Below are positions 55,385 to 64,000 of a stretch of DNA of 64,000 bases, in pieces. Below the pieces are notes generated by a model. The model did not search any database, was not told where the DNA came from, and saw only the letters and a list, made by a program, of their open reading frames with translations. The DNA is from Candidatus Magnetominusculus dajiuhuensis. Lineage in GTDB: Bacteria > Nitrospirota > Thermodesulfovibrionia > Thermodesulfovibrionales > Magnetobacteriaceae. The stretch spans positions 62,001 through 126,000 of the forward strand of contig JADFXP010000002.1 of the NCBI GenBank assembly GCA_015233465.1, written 5' to 3'. The position numbers and the translations under genes are program-made. Position 1 is the stretch's first letter. Each line of letters opens with the position of its first letter.

Positions 55385-56688
55385 TGATTCGCGATCCGCA
55401 TATCTCATTGTTTGAGGTAGTATTATGCTTGTCAAAATCAATGGATTTGATAAACCCGCATGTAGTGGATCATCATAAGAGAGTTGCCTGCATAGCCCTT
55501 GCTATAGCCTCAGAACTTGGGCTGTCAATAGGTGAGCAGAATAATATTGTACTTGCAGCATTACTTCATGATACTGGAGCGCTTTCCTACGAGGAAAGGC
55601 TTGATGCGTCGATTTTTGAAGCAGATAACCATTTGAGTATCCATAAACACGCAAAGGTCGGTTATTCAATCTTAAATAATTTTAGTCCATTTGAAGAGGT
55701 TGCGCCGTTAATACTTTTTCATCATGTTAATTTTAATAATAGTAATGATTCTGAATTTGAGGGCGAGGCAATTCCGCTTGGGAGTTATATCCTTCATATT
55801 GCTGATAGAGTTGAAGTATTGATTGATAAGAAAAAGGATATTTTAAGTCAGGTAGATGGGATAATGAGCAGGATTAGAGATCATTCAGGCAGTGTTTTTA
55901 TGCCTGAACTAGTTGATACGCTTGAGCGTATTGTAAAACAAGAATCTTTTTGGTTTGATATTAATTATACTGATATGAAATATATAGTTAGCCGAAAATC
56001 TGGGCTTTTACTTTGGGAACTAAATGTAAGTGATTTGGTGAGTCTTTCAAATTTATTTTGTCAGTTTATTGATTTTAGAAGCAGGTTTACATTTAATCAT
56101 TCAAGCGGAGTGTCAGCATGTGCTACAAAGCTGGCAGAACTTGTGGGTTTTTCTGAGATCGAGTGTAATAATATGAAGATTGCTGGATATTTTCATGATA
56201 TAGGAAAATTGGCAGTGCCTTCAACGATACTAGATAAAAGAGATAAACTAACGCACGATGAAATGAATATTGTAAAAAGACATGTATTTTTTACTTATTC
56301 ACTGCTTGAACCTATCAGAGATTTTGAGGAGATAAGCAGATGGGCAGCGTTTCATCATGAACGTCTTGACGGCAATGGGTATCCGTTTCATCATGGCGCT
56401 TCAACTCTTTCATTGGGTTCAAGGATCATGTCAGTTGCAGATGTATTTACAGCAATCTCTGAGGATCGTCCTTATAGAGAAGGCATGAACAGTGAAAAGG
56501 CATTAGGGGTACTAATGAGAATGGCTAATGATAACGGCTTAGACCGCAACATTGTCTTGATGCTTGAGAAAAATTATGATTTAATTAATGCTGCACGAGT
56601 TACTGCTCAAAATGTTATGAGAAATACCTTTAAGGCATATACTCGTTATGATGTAAGTTCTGAGATTATAGAAAAAAGTCCTGTTTGA
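55384..56688 (+). CDS. Tandem HD-domain protein with HD-GYP-type C-terminus
   Basis: The 434 residues from ATG 55384 contain an N-terminal HD domain (about 20-170, VDHHKRVACIAL, LLHDTGALSYEERL) and a C-terminal HD-GYP domain (about 220-425, FHDIGKLAVPS, FHHERLDGNGYPFH, VADVFTAISEDRPYRE). The C-terminal domain keeps the metal-binding His/Asp and GNGYP. The N-terminal one has HD but not the GYP part, as in a tandem HD pair. It probably hydrolyses c-di-GMP or a cyclic dinucleotide. Its overlap with tal suggests co-translation, with no obvious pathway link. Confidence 0.9.
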   Translation: MIRDPHISLFEVVLCLSKSMDLINPHVVDHHKRVACIALAIASELGLSIGEQNNIVLAALLHDTGALSYEERLDASIFEADNHLSIHKHAKVGYSILNNFSPFEEVAPLILFHHVNFNNSNDSEFEGEAIPLGSYILHIADRVEVLIDKKKDILSQVDGIMSRIRDHSGSVFMPELVDTLERIVKQESFWFDINYTDMKYIVSRKSGLLLWELNVSDLVSLSNLFCQFIDFRSRFTFNHSSGVSACATKLAELVGFSEIECNNMKIAGYFHDIGKLAVPSTILDKRDKLTHDEMNIVKRHVFFTYSLLEPIRDFEEISRWAAFHHERLDGNGYPFHHGASTLSLGSRIMSVADVFTAISEDRPYREGMNSEKALGVLMRMANDNGLDRNIVLMLEKNYDLINAARVTAQNVMRNTFKAYTRYDVSSEIIEKSPV

Positions 56689-56872
56689 ATAAATCGTTCC
56701 TGCCTTCTGGTAAGTTTTAATTAACACATTTGTAAACATCATTTACAAGAAAAAACTACAATCCTGATATATAATAAAATTATACTGAATTCGTCCAGAT
56801 CAAGTTATAGCAAATAATATGAAACTACTGCGGATAAATTTATAAGCGTCTTCTTGATTTTTAAGTAAAACG

Positions 56873-56900
56873 TTGCAGTGAGCTGCTTGATGAGTATAAT
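56873..56900 (+). promoter_or_regulatory. Sigma-70-like promoter for the octaheme cytochrome
   Basis: TTGCAG (56873-56878), 16-base spacer, TATAAT (56895-56900), giving a 75-85-base leader. The rest of the spacer 56689-56983 shows no gene. A perfect -10 box is seen. Confidence 0.65.
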
Positions 56901-56983
56901 TTAACAAGGAGGTGGTTGATAATTTTTTGTAATAGGTGTTACTTAGTTATTATTAACATTATTTCAATAGTTTAGGAGGTATT

Positions 56984-58450
56984 ATGTTGAAAAGAACTTT
57001 ATTCATCACACTTTTAATGTTTACATTTTTATTTTCAGCTGTTGTTTTTGCTGAAACGAAGAGTAATCTTCCTAAGGAACTATCTGCAGAAAGTAAAGAA
57101 TGTATAGCATGTCATAGTTCAGAAACAAATGGTATCTATCAACAGTGGGGTAAAAGTAAGCATTATAGGGCAAATGTCGGATGTTATGAATGTCATGAAG
57201 CGCAAAAAGGCGATGCAGATGCCTTTGAGCATAATGGTCATTTGATTTCAGTTATTGTATCACCAAAAGACTGCGCTAAATGTCATGCAAGGGAAGTTGA
57301 TGAATTTGTCAATTCACATCACTCAAAGGCTGGCCGTATTATGGGCTCCCTTGATAATGTCCTTGCAGATTTAGCAGAGGGAAACAGAGGGTTTAAGACA
57401 GAGGCTTTCCCTAACGGTGTTTCAGCAGCAGCAGTTAATGGATGCTGGCAGTGTCATGGAACAACGGTTAAGGTCTTAAAAGGCGGCAAACTTGATCCAG
57501 TAACATGGCCAAACACAGGTATGGGAAGAGGTAATCCAGATGGTTCAGAGGGCAGTTGTTCTGCTTGTCATTATAGGCATGAGTTTTCAGTAGAGCAGGT
57601 TAGACAGCCTGAAACTTGCGGTAAATGTCATATGGGTCCAGATCATCCTCAAATAGAGATTTACAAAGAGTCCAAACATGGAATCTTGTTTGAAGCAAAT
57701 AGAGATAAGTTGAATCTTAGTTCTTCTAAATGGGTAGTTGGCGAAGATTATACTGCTGCTCCAACTTGTGCTACATGTCATATGTCAGCAACAAAGGATA
57801 TGCCGGTAACGCATAATGTTGGTCTTAGAATTAAATATAATAATAGACCTCCTCAAGTAACGCTTGCAAATAATACAGATTTAAAATGGGGATTGGCCTC
57901 TGGCAAGATAACTGGAGATATGAGAAGACAGAATATGATAAATGTCTGTAAGGCTTGCCATAATATAAACTTTATCAATGGTTTTTACACGCAATATGAA
58001 GGCGAACTACAGCTTTATAGCGAGAAATTCGCTATTCCAGGCGAGGCTCTTAATAATAAGGCAACAGAGGTCTTAAAGGCTGTAAATGGGCCTGCATACG
58101 CTCAATTTTCTCAGAAAATAGACTATACTTGGTTTGAAATCTGGCATCATGAAGGCAGACGCGCTCGTCATGGGGCATCCATGATGGCCCCTGATTACAC
58201 TCAATGGCATGGTAATTATGAGGTTGCTAAACATTGGTATGGAGAATATATTCCAGAACTGAGAGAGGTTGTTGAGATTGGTAAAAAGCACGGCGGAGAT
58301 GCTGCAAAGAAAGCTGCTGAACTTGATAAACTCATAAATGATACCTTGAACAGCCCTAATCATCAATGGTCTTTAGGTAAAGAAGACCCATCTGCACACG
58401 CTGATCGTATGAAATTTAAAAAGGAATATGAGGATCGCTATAAGAAATAA
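56984..58450 (+). CDS. Octaheme hydroxylamine-oxidoreductase-like cytochrome
   Basis: A signal peptide (1 to about 23) and eight CxxCH heme sites at residues 40, 67, 97, 154, 192, 212, 262 and 322. This spacing and the MAPDYTQWHGNYEVAKHWYGEY tail match the octaheme HAO family. The C-terminal third is helical with no further hemes. Members either oxidise hydroxylamine or, without the tyrosine cross-link, reduce nitrite or hydroxylamine to ammonium. The sequence alone does not decide the direction. Downstream are two Amt transporters, a barrel and glnB, which favours an ammonium-linked role. It stands in its own unit with promoter and terminator. Confidence 0.92.
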   Translation: MLKRTLFITLLMFTFLFSAVVFAETKSNLPKELSAESKECIACHSSETNGIYQQWGKSKHYRANVGCYECHEAQKGDADAFEHNGHLISVIVSPKDCAKCHAREVDEFVNSHHSKAGRIMGSLDNVLADLAEGNRGFKTEAFPNGVSAAAVNGCWQCHGTTVKVLKGGKLDPVTWPNTGMGRGNPDGSEGSCSACHYRHEFSVEQVRQPETCGKCHMGPDHPQIEIYKESKHGILFEANRDKLNLSSSKWVVGEDYTAAPTCATCHMSATKDMPVTHNVGLRIKYNNRPPQVTLANNTDLKWGLASGKITGDMRRQNMINVCKACHNINFINGFYTQYEGELQLYSEKFAIPGEALNNKATEVLKAVNGPAYAQFSQKIDYTWFEIWHHEGRRARHGASMMAPDYTQWHGNYEVAKHWYGEYIPELREVVEIGKKHGGDAAKKAAELDKLINDTLNSPNHQWSLGKEDPSAHADRMKFKKEYEDRYKK

Positions 58451-58479
58451 TTTATAGCTCTTCATTTTTATCACCCCGT

Positions 58480-58510
58480 CCCCTTCCTAATTTTTAGGAA
58501 GGGGTTTTTT
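58480..58510 (+). terminator. Intrinsic terminator of the octaheme cytochrome gene
   Basis: CCCCTTCCTAA and TTAGGAAGGGG form an 11-bp stem with loop TTT, followed by TTTTTT. Confidence 0.92.
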
Positions 58511-58515
58511 ATTAG

Positions 58516-58620
58516 AGCCCTTTAAGGGGCTCTGCCCCTTAAAATTCCCGTAAGGGCTCTGCCCTTAACCCGCAAAGGGATTTTTAAAACGGGTCTAAGA
58601 CCCTCCCTTTGAACCCATTA
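58516..58620. repeat. Dispersed hairpin repeat, family 1, extended form
   Basis: TTAAGGGGCTCTGCCCCTTAA, a second AAGGGCTCTGCCCTT, CCCGCAAAGGGATTTTTAAA, GGGTCTAAGACCC and CCCTTTGAACCCATTA. It carries two copies of the first hairpin. With the terminator and the amt remnant it fills the 58451-59067 spacer. Confidence 0.85.
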
Positions 58621-58852
58621 TAAAAAAATTGTGATTGAAGTATAATCAGAGTTGTATAATTTATAGGCAATTTTATTATATATCTTAAATACTTAACTTT
58701 AATAATTCCTTTATTTAAGCCTATCTCCAGACTTCCAATATATAAATTTCATCTGGTACGTTTCTTGTTAATAGAATATTAGTTAAGGTTAAGTCAAAAT
58801 TCATATTTTATGATTTTGATTTATAGTATTTTAGACTTTATTGGAGGACAAA

Positions 58853-59020
58853 GTGTTAATGATTATAAATTTTTTGATTATATTAATGATGTATACAATA
58901 TTCGCCTTTGCAGATGATGTTAAAGCTGTTGCTCCTGTAATATTGATGCAGAAGTTAAATATAGTGAAAAATTGTAGTGGACTTTTAATAAAAGAAAAGA
59001 AATATGGTGAAAATTTTTAA
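58853..59020 (+). pseudogene. Remnant of an ammonium transporter 5' end
   Basis: From GTG 58853 (GGAGG upstream) the frame gives INFLIILMMYTIFAFADDV followed by AVAPV and 27 unrelated residues to a TAA at 59018-59020. The second amt gene (60768) starts, from its GTG, with INFLIVLMMFPVFAFADDV and AVAPV after an equivalent GGAGG. The similarity covers the ribosome-binding site, start and signal peptide, then ends abruptly. It is the leader of a truncated or replaced amt gene. Confidence 0.8.
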
Positions 59021-59067
59021 TTTTTGCCGTTGGTGAAATAATCGTATAAGGCAAGGAGTGAAAGATT

Positions 59068-60723
59068 ATGAAACATTCTAAAGTCAGGAGACGATACATT
59101 GCCATTGTGTTGTTATGTTGTTTTCTTCTGTCAGGTATCGCATTAAAGACGGCGTTTGCCGAGGATCAGGCTGCGCCAGCGCTAACAGCGCCTGAGCAGA
59201 CAGCGCCTCCACAAACAGCGCCCATAAAACCAGACCCCTCTGGTGCTAAAACAGGTGGAGCTGCAGATGTGATCGGCGCATCGGCAGGCGCACCTACCGC
59301 AGACGACCTAAAGAACATGGCAGCTTCCGAGCCATTGGCCACGAAACTTGCAGACGTTAGCGGTCATAACAGAATAGCTATTAACTTTATGTGGACTCTG
59401 ATATGCGGCTTTCTCGTATTCTTTATGCAGGCTGGTTTTGCATTGGTTGAGACAGGCTTTTGCAGGGCAAAAAACGCCAGCCACACGATGGCTATGAACC
59501 TGATGGTATTTGCATTGGGCGCGCTTGGTTATTGGATTGCAGGCTTTGCACTGCAGATGGGCGGTGTTGGGGCTGTCGCCTCGCTCTCCGGAGGTACTGG
59601 TTTACTGGACGGCGAGTTTACATTAAAATTGTTTGGCAAGGAGTTTGGATTATTAGGCACTAAGGGCTTTTTCTTATCAGGAGATGCGTATGATACCTCT
59701 ATCTTTACGCTCTTTCTCTTCCAATTGGTCTTTATGGATACTACGGCGACTATTCCAACCGGCGCTATGGCAGAGAGATGGACTTTTAAGTCATTCGTTG
59801 TCTATTCGTTTTTTATCTCAATGATAGTGTATCCTATATACGCAAACTGGGTATGGGGCGGCGGGTGGCTCTCGCAGCTTGGCAAGAATTTCGGACTGGG
59901 GCATGGCACGGTTGACTTTGCAGGGTCAAGCGTAGTTCATATGTGCGGCGGCGTTGCTGCCTTAGCAGGTGCAATTGTCTTAGGCCCAAGGATTGGAAAA
60001 TACAGGGCTGACGGTACTCCAAACGCTATTCCAGGCCATCATATCCCTATGGCAGTGCTTGGCACTTTGATACTGGCCTTTGGCTGGTTCGGGTTTAATC
60101 CTGGAAGTACGCTTGCAGGCGGAGATCTCCGTATATCGGTTATAGCCGTCAATACCCTGCTTGCTATGTGTGGTGGGGCGTTTTCGGCAATGATTTATAT
60201 GTGGTTGATGTACAAAAAGCCTGACATCTCAATGTCTGCAAACGGGTTGTTGGCAGGTCTTGTAGCGATTACAGCGCCGTGCGCGTTTGTGAATTCCACC
60301 TCTGCGGTGATTATAGGGCTTGTAGCAGGGCTGCTTTGCAGTATGAGCGTATTTATAGTGGAACGTACGCTAAAGGTTGACGATCCTGTTGGTGCGGTAT
60401 CTGTTCACGGCGTAAACGGCGCTTGGGGACTTATTGCAACTGGGCTTTTTGCTGACGGCACATATGGCGACGGCTTAAACAACGTTACAGGTACGGTTAA
60501 AGGGTTGTTCTACGGCGATGCATCGCAGCTTATTGCAGAGTTTATCGGAATATGTACGAATATCATCTTTGTATTTGTTGTGATGTTTGTGTTTTTCAAG
60601 GTGCTCAATCTGATAGTGCCACTAAGGGTTTCAAGAGAGGTCGAATTAGAGGGGCTTGACCAAAACGAGGTCGCAGTATCTGCTTATCCTGATTTTGAGG
60701 TTCACAGGACACACTTACACTAA
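59068..60723 (+). CDS. Ammonium transporter with Pro/Ala-rich periplasmic head, atypical base composition
   Basis: A signal peptide (1 to about 30) precedes a Pro/Ala/Gly-rich segment (about 32-90), then an Amt core of about 11 helices: FMQAGFALVETGF, DFAGSSVVHMCGGVAA, FGWFGFNPGST, VSVHGVNGAWGLIATG. It moves ammonium through the inner membrane. The gene is visibly richer in G and C than its neighbours: one sampled 60-base line (59881-59940) holds 32 G/C. The line 61441-61500 of the next amt holds 24. It was probably acquired horizontally and lies just after the remnant of a native-type amt leader. Confidence 0.93.
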   Translation: MKHSKVRRRYIAIVLLCCFLLSGIALKTAFAEDQAAPALTAPEQTAPPQTAPIKPDPSGAKTGGAADVIGASAGAPTADDLKNMAASEPLATKLADVSGHNRIAINFMWTLICGFLVFFMQAGFALVETGFCRAKNASHTMAMNLMVFALGALGYWIAGFALQMGGVGAVASLSGGTGLLDGEFTLKLFGKEFGLLGTKGFFLSGDAYDTSIFTLFLFQLVFMDTTATIPTGAMAERWTFKSFVVYSFFISMIVYPIYANWVWGGGWLSQLGKNFGLGHGTVDFAGSSVVHMCGGVAALAGAIVLGPRIGKYRADGTPNAIPGHHIPMAVLGTLILAFGWFGFNPGSTLAGGDLRISVIAVNTLLAMCGGAFSAMIYMWLMYKKPDISMSANGLLAGLVAITAPCAFVNSTSAVIIGLVAGLLCSMSVFIVERTLKVDDPVGAVSVHGVNGAWGLIATGLFADGTYGDGLNNVTGTVKGLFYGDASQLIAEFIGICTNIIFVFVVMFVFFKVLNLIVPLRVSREVELEGLDQNEVAVSAYPDFEVHRTHLH

Positions 60724-60767
60724 ACTGAGGCTTTATCAGGTCATCAATAAACTTAATGGAGGGAAAA

Positions 60768-62123
60768 GTGTTAAAGAGTATTAATTTTTTGATTGTATTA
60801 ATGATGTTTCCAGTATTCGCCTTTGCAGATGATGTCGCAGCTGTTGCGCCAGTGGTTGTGTCTGTTATTAATCAAGGGGATACTGCTTGGATGTTAATAT
60901 CAACTGCATTGGTAATGTTGATGACACCAGGGTTAGGATTATTCTATGGCGGTATGGTTAGAAACAAAAATGTGCTTGGTACAATACTGCATAGTTTTAT
61001 CATGCTTTGTTTGGTCAGTGTAATTTGGGTTTTATGGGGTTATACGCTATCATTTGGAACAGATCACTTTGGTTTTATTGGCGGGTTAGGCTGGTTTGGT
61101 TTGAATGGGGTAGGGTTTGAACCTTCAACATATGCTCCAACTATTCCGCATCTGTTATTTATGATGTATCAGGGAATGTTTGCTGCAATCACTCCTGCCC
61201 TTATTACTGGGGCATTTGCAGAGCGTATGAAGTTTTCTACAATGTTGATATTTTCCACTATATGGATAACAGTTGTATATGCCCCTATTTGTCATTGGGT
61301 ATGGGGCGGCGGATGGATTAGTCAGCATTTGTCAACCTTAGATTTTGCTGGCGGTACTGTTGTTCATATTAATTCAGCTATGGCAGCACTTGCAGCGATT
61401 ATTGTAATGGGTAAACGTCACGGATTTGGTAAAGAGCCTATGATGCCTCATAATCTGCCTATGACTATATTAGGAGCAGCATTATTGTGGTTTGGATGGT
61501 TTGGATTTAACTCAGGAAGTGCATTGTCTTCAGGGGGCCTTGCAGCGCTTGCATTTGTGACCACTAATACTGCTTCTGCAGCAGCCGCACTTGGCTGGAT
61601 GGTTGTTGAGTGGAGTCACAGGGGGAAACCTACAGCTCTTGGCGCAGTTAGCGGAGCGGTTGCTGGATTGGTTGCAATAACGCCTGCTGCTGGATTTGTA
61701 AGCCCTATGTCAGCTATTATTATTGGTTTTGCAGCTGGAGGGTTATGTTATACCGCAGTAAGTTTGAAATCCAAGACTGGTTTAGATGATTCTTTGGATG
61801 TAATTGGTGTACATGGCGTTGGCGGCACATGGGGCGCGATTGCAACAGGATTATTTGCAACGAAGCTGTTAAATTCTGCAGGACATGATGGGTTCTTTTA
61901 TGGTAATCCACACCTTGTAATTGATCAGCTTATTGCAATCTTGGCAACTTATTGTTACGTATTCATAGTTTCTTTTATCATATTAAAGGTTCTCGATGGT
62001 ATTATGGGCCTCAGAATCACTGAAGAAGAGGAATACACAGGTCTTGACTTAGCGATGCATGGTGAAAATGCTTACGAACTTGGTACTTCAAGTCATGGCG
62101 GGTCTCATTTTTCTAAGAGATAA
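60768..62123 (+). CDS. amtB: Ammonium transporter
   Basis: The 451 residues from GTG 60768 (GGAGGG 5 bases upstream) start with a signal peptide ending AFA, then an 11-helix Amt core: TPGLGLFYGGMVRNKNVL, CHWVWGGGWIS, DFAGGTVVHINSAMAAL, FGWFGFNSGSAL, VIGVHGVGGTWGAIATG. An ATG at 60756 overlaps the ribosome-binding site, so GTG is preferred. The base composition fits the window, unlike the amt before it. A glnB gene lies 0.9 kb downstream. PII control is the usual partner of Amt. Confidence 0.95.
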   Translation: MLKSINFLIVLMMFPVFAFADDVAAVAPVVVSVINQGDTAWMLISTALVMLMTPGLGLFYGGMVRNKNVLGTILHSFIMLCLVSVIWVLWGYTLSFGTDHFGFIGGLGWFGLNGVGFEPSTYAPTIPHLLFMMYQGMFAAITPALITGAFAERMKFSTMLIFSTIWITVVYAPICHWVWGGGWISQHLSTLDFAGGTVVHINSAMAALAAIIVMGKRHGFGKEPMMPHNLPMTILGAALLWFGWFGFNSGSALSSGGLAALAFVTTNTASAAAALGWMVVEWSHRGKPTALGAVSGAVAGLVAITPAAGFVSPMSAIIIGFAAGGLCYTAVSLKSKTGLDDSLDVIGVHGVGGTWGAIATGLFATKLLNSAGHDGFFYGNPHLVIDQLIAILATYCYVFIVSFIILKVLDGIMGLRITEEEEYTGLDLAMHGENAYELGTSSHGGSHFSKR

Positions 62124-62191
62124 GATTAATTATTAATTAAATTGAGCGGGGACATAGACCCCGCTATTAAGTCTATAAAAGGAGAATAAAC

Positions 62192-62887
62192 TTGAAAAGT
62201 CTGAGAAAATTAGTCCTGATGCTTGTACTATTACTAAGTATCTCAGCAATAAATGTATATGCTGAAGAAGCTGGCGTTACAGGAAGTATAGGGACGGCTG
62301 TATTTTACAACTATGTATGGAGAGGCATGCTGCAGCATTCAGGGACTGCGATACAGCCTGATGTTAATATTGGATATTCAGGGTTATTGCTTGATGTTTG
62401 GAGTGACTTTAGGACTGTCAGTAATGTTTGGCATGAAACTGATTTTACTTTAAGTTATTCTATTCAAACTCTGCCAGAGTTTCTTTATATTACATTAGGG
62501 GCAATTGCTTATACTGTGACTGGATTAAATGAGGTATATGATGGTTATGTCACTATTGGATTTAAGACATTTGCGGATATTTCTCTAACAGGATACGCTG
62601 GGAATAGTGAGGGCAATAACGGTTCAGTGTTTACAATTCTGCATGTCTTGCATTCATTTGAATTAGCTAAGGACTTCACCTTTGACCCATGCCTTGCGTT
62701 TGCTACAAATTATGTAAAAATTCCATACAGAAACTATTATGGAGAGATTGCAGTTCCATTAAATTATACATTCTCTAAACATTTAACTGTTGGTGCAACA
62801 TATGTCTTAGATGTAGGAAATAAAATGGTCAACCGTACTGATGGTGTAATTTCATATGGAGGGGCTTATATTACTGCAAGTTTATGA
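62192..62887 (+). CDS. Secreted outer-membrane barrel protein (putative TorF-like porin)
   Basis: From TTG 62192 (AAGGAG site) a signal peptide (about 1-25, cleaved after VYA) precedes about 206 residues of beta strands. Phrases such as VFYNYVWRGMLQHSGTAIQPDVNIGYSGL match the TorF-type porin-like family found beside ammonium or nitrogen genes. The C-terminal strand is GGAYITASL. It lies between amtB and glnB, so it may be the outer-membrane counterpart of the ammonium system. Confidence 0.7.
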   Translation: MKSLRKLVLMLVLLLSISAINVYAEEAGVTGSIGTAVFYNYVWRGMLQHSGTAIQPDVNIGYSGLLLDVWSDFRTVSNVWHETDFTLSYSIQTLPEFLYITLGAIAYTVTGLNEVYDGYVTIGFKTFADISLTGYAGNSEGNNGSVFTILHVLHSFELAKDFTFDPCLAFATNYVKIPYRNYYGEIAVPLNYTFSKHLTVGATYVLDVGNKMVNRTDGVISYGGAYITASL

Positions 62888-62929
62888 GATTATGAAGTAG
62901 ATGCGTAAAGCAATTCATCACTATGTTTA

Positions 62930-63342
<413 letters not shown>

Positions 63343-63347
63343 CTGTT

Positions 63348-63375
63348 GCGTAGGGGCACCATCGTGCCCCTACGC
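63348..63375. terminator. Perfect GCGTAGGGGCAC hairpin, convergent terminator
   Basis: GCGTAGGGGCAC, loop CATC, GTGCCCCTACGC: a perfect 12-bp stem between the convergent glnB and FlhA-like genes. It belongs to the family-2 repeat. No T-run follows, so it is a probable but not classical terminator. Confidence 0.65.
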
Positions 63376-64000
63376 TATAAAATACCTTTGTATTTTATCC
63401 TTACAGAATTAGGAATTTCATAGTCAGCTAAAATAATAATCGGCATATCATTATTTTTTATCAGGTTTTTAATCTTAATTCTAACTAAATGATCGCAATA
63501 TAAAATAATGGGTTCTCTTCTATATCTGTCACTTTTATAGATTGCTTCAATTTGATTGAGAATGTCGGATTTTTGTAATTTTTCAGATTCCTCGTTAAGT
63601 TTAATAACTGAGATAGTTCCATCATCTCTTAGATATTGTTTAATAATGTTTCTTGAAAGGGTTTTTCTGATTTTTTCTACTAACTCATCACTTGGGTCAG
63701 TGTCTGATACACGTCTTGAAAAAGCTCCAACCCTGATTAAATGATTATTATCTATAATAGTTTCTATTATTTTAGTTATATCAACAATTGGGATGCGTTC
63801 TTTTAACAGATGTATTAATAGGCTTTTTAGAAATTTATCGGAACAGTTGAGTTTTCTAAATTCATTATTAAGGGGCTTATGATAATTTTCAAGGTATCGG
63901 TTAATATCGTTTAAATGAATAAACCCAAAGAATTCTCCAATATTACACCAAATGACCTCCTCAATATGCCTAGTTATCATATCTAAACTATTTATCCCTT
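63375..64000 (-). CDS. FlhA/SctV-type C-terminal domain protein (partial at window edge)
   Basis: The minus-strand frame stays open from the window edge through ATG 63980 to the stop at 63375-63377. The visible 200-odd residues match the cytoplasmic C-terminus of FlhA/SctV: DMITRHIEEVIW, LLKERIPIVDITKIIETI, KTLSRNIIKQYL and a terminal PIIILADYEIPNSVRI. FlhA's export apparatus needs its eight-helix membrane part, which if present lies past the edge. A stand-alone C-domain is the other possibility. It is convergent with glnB. Confidence 0.7.
   Translation of the reverse strand, partial: GINSLDMITRHIEEVIWCNIGEFFGFIHLNDINRYLENYHKPLNNEFRKLNCSDKFLKSLLIHLLKERIPIVDITKIIETIIDNNHLIRVGAFSRRVSDTDPSDELVEKIRKTLSRNIIKQYLRDDGTISVIKLNEESEKLQKSDILNQIEAIYKSDRYRREPIILYCDHLVRIKIKNLIKNNDMPIIILADYEIPNSVRIKYKGIL

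Overview
The window is AT-rich chromosomal DNA from a Gram-negative, probably anaerobic bacterium. Signs of an outer membrane are CMP-Kdo synthesis (kdsB), several secreted beta-barrel proteins and MurNAc recycling (anmK, murQ). Signs of an anaerobic, redox-rich life are an octaheme hydroxylamine-oxidoreductase-like cytochrome, a triheme c7-like cytochrome, a cytochrome b6, a giant 2-hydroxyacyl-CoA-dehydratase-type activase and a MetV-MetF methylene-THF reductase pair. The mix would suit Nitrospirota or a deltaproteobacterial-type lineage, but no rRNA or marker here fixes the taxonomy. There is no integrase island, prophage or CRISPR array. Intergenic spaces carry two families of short hairpin-rich dispersed repeats.

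Layout. 0-6.4 kb: a GGDEF-EAL protein, kdsB-pyrG (CTP made next to its consumer), argJ, a dead hicB antitoxin and a secreted DUF4214 protein. 6.6-10.4 kb (minus): tRNA-Gln, prs, rplY, pth, a stand-alone pyruvate-kinase C-domain protein and a CinA-like protein. 10.6-16.2 kb (minus): cytochrome b6, then two secreted caspase/PEGA proteins bracketed by two outer-membrane barrels. 16.4-22.5 kb: glcD, an HD-GYP sensor, cysK, an RNase-H-fold exonuclease and xerC/D. 22.5-24.5 kb (minus): an ABC-type ATPase followed by a putative PD-(D/E)XK nuclease, a defence-like pair. 24.6-34.2 kb: yajQ, the 1392-residue activase, a REC-PAS-HD-GYP regulator, a run of small proteins (dodecin, Tat-exported copper-storage-like protein, CBM48, Sel1) and tRNA-Leu. 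34.4-42.5 kb: U32 protein, DUF6599, MidA, ribD, small toxin/antitoxin-like and decayed genes, two arsenosugar-type glycosyltransferases, folE and a tiny acidic peptide gene. 42.8-44.9 kb (minus): the c7-like cytochrome, then an OGFr-domain protein with a two-TM macro-domain protein resembling the type II Thoeris effector. 45.2-56.7 kb: metV-metF, a PPC protein, two giant coiled-coil proteins (one with a periplasmic vWA domain), murQ-anmK, transaldolase and a double-HD protein. 57-64 kb: a nitrogen block (octaheme cytochrome, two Amt transporters, a barrel, glnB) and the C-terminal part of an FlhA/SctV-type protein running off the window.

How the parts fit. Cyclic-di-GMP handling recurs (GGDEF-EAL, three HD-GYP-type proteins, YajQ). 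The 57-63.3 kb block reads as one nitrogen theme: reduction of an N-oxide or hydroxylamine to ammonium, then ammonium transport and PII sensing. It also holds the scar of an amt gene replacement or duplication. The best candidates for undescribed biology are the macro/OGFr pair, the ATPase/nuclease pair, the caspase-PEGA/barrel cluster and the vWA/coiled-coil pair.
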